A stretch of DNA of 7,285 bases from Weeksellaceae bacterium (GTDB lineage: Bacteria; Bacteroidota; Bacteroidia; Flavobacteriales; Weeksellaceae). The notes under the pieces are model-generated. The model saw nothing but the letters and a program-made list of their open reading frames with translations. It was not told the DNA's origin and made no database searches. The DNA lies in contig JAQVDG010000097.1 in assembly GCA_028698395.1 (NCBI GenBank), positions 1 to 7,285 on the forward strand, given 5' to 3'. Shown piece after piece: positions 5,985-7,285 of the stretch (its first letter is position 1; the number at the start of each line of letters is the position of its first letter). A program made the position numbers and the translations under genes.

Positions 5985-6464
5985 ATGCAAGAAATCACAC
6001 AATTATTAAATATTACTTCTCAGCTTCGTGAGAAATTTGCGATTCACAAAAGAAACTTCACTCTCGATGGCCGCTTAGTAGGCGACATCGGAGAAGTGCT
6101 GGCAGCAGAAAAGTATGGTTTGACTTTATTGCCAGAGAACTCTGAAGTGTATGATGGCGTTGAAGATGCAACACAGAGGAAAGTTCAGATAAAAGCATCA
6201 TTTAAAGGTTATTTCCAATTTCCTTTTGGAGATGATAAAATTCTGGAATTTTATTTATGTCTGCAAATTGATGAGAATGGAGAATTATCTGAGATTTACA
6301 ATGGCCCAGGCAGATTTGTTTACGATAATTATATTGAAAATAGAAATCTAAAAGCTTATAAAAATAGTTATTACACACTTGCAAAAGGAATTTTGCAAGA
6401 TTTGAATTTGCAGGTTCCAGAAGCGGAAAAGATTAAACAAAAAATGTCTATTTCTGATGATTAA
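5985..6464 (+). CDS. DUF6998-like small protein with possible variant nuclease motif
   Basis: A 159-residue protein resembling what I recall as DUF6998. The core GRLVGDIGEVLAAEKYGL (29-46), ENSEVYDGV (51-59) and RKVQIKASFKG (65-75) is the part I recognise. E37, D57 and Q68-x-K70 are spaced like a PD-(D/E)xK site in which the last acidic residue is Gln, a variant known in some Mrr-like nucleases. The fold is therefore plausible but not proven. The C-terminal half (FYLCLQIDENGELSEIYNG, then YYTLAKGILQDLN) is unassigned. It starts 9 bases after the RelA/SpoT gene, and the two are probably co-translated. It may be a partner, an antitoxin or an independent DNA-acting protein. The ATG at 5985 is the only sensible start; there is no ribosome-binding sequence, as usual in this phylum. 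Confidence 0.65.
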   Translation: MQEITQLLNITSQLREKFAIHKRNFTLDGRLVGDIGEVLAAEKYGLTLLPENSEVYDGVEDATQRKVQIKASFKGYFQFPFGDDKILEFYLCLQIDENGELSEIYNGPGRFVYDNYIENRNLKAYKNSYYTLAKGILQDLNLQVPEAEKIKQKMSISDD

Positions 6465-6491
6465 TATTAATTGCAAAATGACAAAGTCTGA

Positions 6492-6539
6492 GATTATCTA
6501 TTAACTTTGCAACAACAGTTGCAAAGTTAATAGATAATC
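6492..6539. repeat. Perfect 22-bp palindrome, 4-base loop
   Basis: Arm 6492-6513 is the exact reverse complement of 6518-6539, with AACA between. Each arm contains TAACTTTGCA, on the plus strand at 6502-6511 and on the minus strand in the right arm. This fits a TAnnTTTG -7 element, but I find no good TTTG -33 element at the right distance. It lies 27 bases after a stop codon. The stem is AT-rich and has no T-run after it, so it is not a standard terminator. It could be an operator, paired promoters or a hairpin RNA source. Confidence 0.85.
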
Positions 6540-6548
6540 ACATGGTAA

Positions 6549-6574
6549 TAGTAAAAAAACACGTTTTTTTACTA
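6549..6574. terminator. AT-rich hairpin, possible weak bidirectional terminator
   Basis: TAGTAAAAAAAC (6549-6560) pairs perfectly with GTTTTTTTACTA (6563-6574) around a 2-base spacer. The A-run and T-run inside the arms give a T-tract in transcripts from either strand. The stem is poor in GC, so termination would be weak. The call is tentative. Confidence 0.3.
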
Positions 6575-6623
6575 ACAAAAAGTAGTAGTTTTTGAACTGA
6601 AATTTTACAATATGACTGTTTTT

Positions 6624-6710
6624 CTATGCCACGATTAAAACTGCTAACTTTGCAGTTGCTTGTAAAAAATATTGTATGCTGCAAAGTTAGCAGTTTTAAT
6701 CGTGGCATAG
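6624..6710. repeat. Perfect 32-bp inverted repeat, 23-base spacer
   Basis: Arm 6624-6655 is the exact reverse complement of 6679-6710, with a 23-base AT-rich spacer. Each arm carries CTAACTTTGCAG next to the spacer, so TAACTTTG motifs face each other (plus strand 6645-6652, minus strand 6682-6689). The arm shares GATTA and TAACTTTGCA, at similar spacing, with the 22-bp palindrome upstream, so the two look related. Perfect identity over 32 bases suggests recent origin or strong selection. Function unknown. Confidence 0.88.
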
Positions 6711-6799
6711 TTAATTTAAAAGTTTTTTTTATCAACATCTTTTTATCAAAAATGTAAACAGAAATTAAGTACAAAAAGAAAGTGTAGAATATTGTAATC

Positions 6800-6830
6800 T
6801 TGTCGCAAATATTTACTAAATTTGCGACAA
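6800..6830 (+). promoter_or_regulatory. Promoter with overlapping palindromic operator for the antitoxin gene
   Basis: TTGTCGCAAAT (6800-6810) and ATTTGCGACAA (6820-6830) form a perfect 11-bp inverted repeat. The right arm overlaps TAAATTTG (6817-6824), a match to the Bacteroidota -7 consensus TAnnTTTG; ATTG at 6791-6794 is a weak candidate for the -33 element. Transcription would begin only about 15 bases before the ATG at 6846. Since AbiEi-type antitoxins are known to repress their own operons at inverted repeats, this palindrome is the likely operator (inference). Confidence 0.55.
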
Positions 6831-6845
6831 AACAAATAAAAAAAC

Positions 6846-7285
6846 ATGACCATAAGCCTTGAATATCAAATACTTACGAAAATTAAAAAAGCCAAGGGGG
6901 GCTCGCTATTTTTTGTTGAAGATTTTTTGCGTTTTGGCAATGCAAAATCTGTGGCCAAAGCTCTTGAGAGGTTAGTACAAAAGGAATTTATTTCTCGTGT
7001 TGCAAGGGGTATATATTCAAGGTTGGAAGTTGATCCTTATATTGGTCCAGTAAAACCAGCATACGAGGAGATTGCTAAAGCAATTGCAAAAAGAGATAAA
7101 GCAAGAATAGTTCCTACGGGAGTAATGGCAATGCACCTATTAGGACTTTCTACTCAGATTCCAATGAATATTGTATATCTTACCGATGGCGCAGCTCGTA
7201 AACTTACACTTGGAAAAGCAAGTATTGTGTTTAAAAAAACTAGCCCTAAGAATCTGTCGGCAATTGGCAAAATAAGTTCACTGGC
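6846..7285 (+). CDS. DUF6088/AbiEi-type winged-helix antitoxin, 3' end outside window
   Basis: The frame is open from ATG 6846 to the window end, giving 146 complete codons. The N-terminal part (MTISLEYQILTKIKKAKGGS, then FFVEDFLRFGNAKSVAKALE, then LVQKEFISRVARGIYSRLE) is a winged helix-turn-helix of the kind that starts AbiEi antitoxins. What follows is highly typical of DUF6088: YEEIAKAIAKRDKARIVPTG, HLLGLSTQIP, VYLTDGAARKLTLGK and FKKTSPKNLSAIG. Such proteins are the DNA-binding antitoxins of type IV abortive-infection systems. They usually precede a nucleotidyltransferase toxin (AbiEii-like), which would start past the right edge. Promoter and operator lie just upstream. There is no Shine-Dalgarno sequence; the start is fixed by the length of the N-terminal helix and the promoter position. 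Confidence 0.82.
   Translation, partial: MTISLEYQILTKIKKAKGGSLFFVEDFLRFGNAKSVAKALERLVQKEFISRVARGIYSRLEVDPYIGPVKPAYEEIAKAIAKRDKARIVPTGVMAMHLLGLSTQIPMNIVYLTDGAARKLTLGKASIVFKKTSPKNLSAIGKISSL

Larger units (their letters stand above)
6465..6845. other. Palindrome-rich non-coding region
   Basis: These 381 bases between the DUF6998-like gene and the antitoxin gene contain no convincing gene on either strand. They hold four separate inverted repeats: arms 6492-6513/6518-6539 (22 bp), 6549-6560/6563-6574 (12 bp), 6624-6655/6679-6710 (32 bp) and 6800-6810/6820-6830 (11 bp). Three of them include Bacteroidota -7 motifs (TAnnTTTG). The stretch 6711-6799 is plain AT-rich sequence where I see nothing else. 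Confidence 0.8.

Noticed and set aside
6624..6710. Invertible promoter switch
   Set aside because: Only 23 bases separate the arms, far too short for usual site-specific inversion, and no recombinase gene is present. Inversion would also change almost nothing.
6538..6774. 78-residue minus-strand open frame
   Set aside because: It runs through the perfect palindromes and poly-A/T tracts, with no recognisable protein features. It is best explained as chance in AT-rich non-coding DNA.

Overview
The window looks like a stretch of a defence island from an AT-rich Bacteroidota genome. The evidence is the low GC content, the general lack of Shine-Dalgarno sequences before starts, several TAnnTTTG-type -7 promoter motifs, and gene families typical of that phylum (a PGN_0703-type nuclease, a mobile DUF559 module, a DUF6088/AbiEi-type antitoxin). 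All protein-coding genes read on the plus strand. There are no RNA genes and no CRISPR array that I can see.

Bases 1-4640 form one tightly packed operon-like run. It holds the 3' end of a gene for a PD-(D/E)xK nuclease-like protein; an overlapping PGN_0703-type putative restriction endonuclease; a type I restriction specificity gene (hsdS); and, 4 bases later, a Shedu-type nuclease (sduA, DUF4263). The hsdS gene carries two lesions. An in-frame TAA replaces a Glu codon in its conserved central region, just before ETAQAVYREWFVEFEFP. A roughly 0.8 kb element is also inserted, with reading frame kept open, between the two target-recognition halves. This element has 43-bp terminal inverted repeats that match at 42 positions, a 45-bp tandem array next to the left end, a 39-bp tandem duplication next to the right end, and a DUF559 (Vsr/MutH-like) endonuclease domain between them. 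Without the TAA the whole 1499-3472 stretch would be one open frame.

Bases 4704-6464 hold a two-gene unit. The first gene encodes a RelA/SpoT-type nucleotidyltransferase with a long uncharacterised helical C-terminal region. The second encodes a small DUF6998-like protein with a possible variant nuclease motif. The RelA/SpoT protein could be a toxic or phage-responsive alarmone/tRNA-modifying enzyme.

Bases 6465-6845 are non-coding and unusually rich in perfect palindromes: a 22-bp arm, a 12-bp arm, a 32-bp arm and an 11-bp arm repeat. Three of the four contain TAnnTTTG motifs. The last palindrome covers the probable promoter of a DUF6088/AbiEi-like winged-helix antitoxin gene, which starts at 6846 and runs off the window; its toxin partner would lie beyond the right edge.

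The most notable item is the DUF559 palindromic element living in frame inside hsdS. Next are the RelA/SpoT-DUF6998 pair and the palindrome-rich intergenic region.
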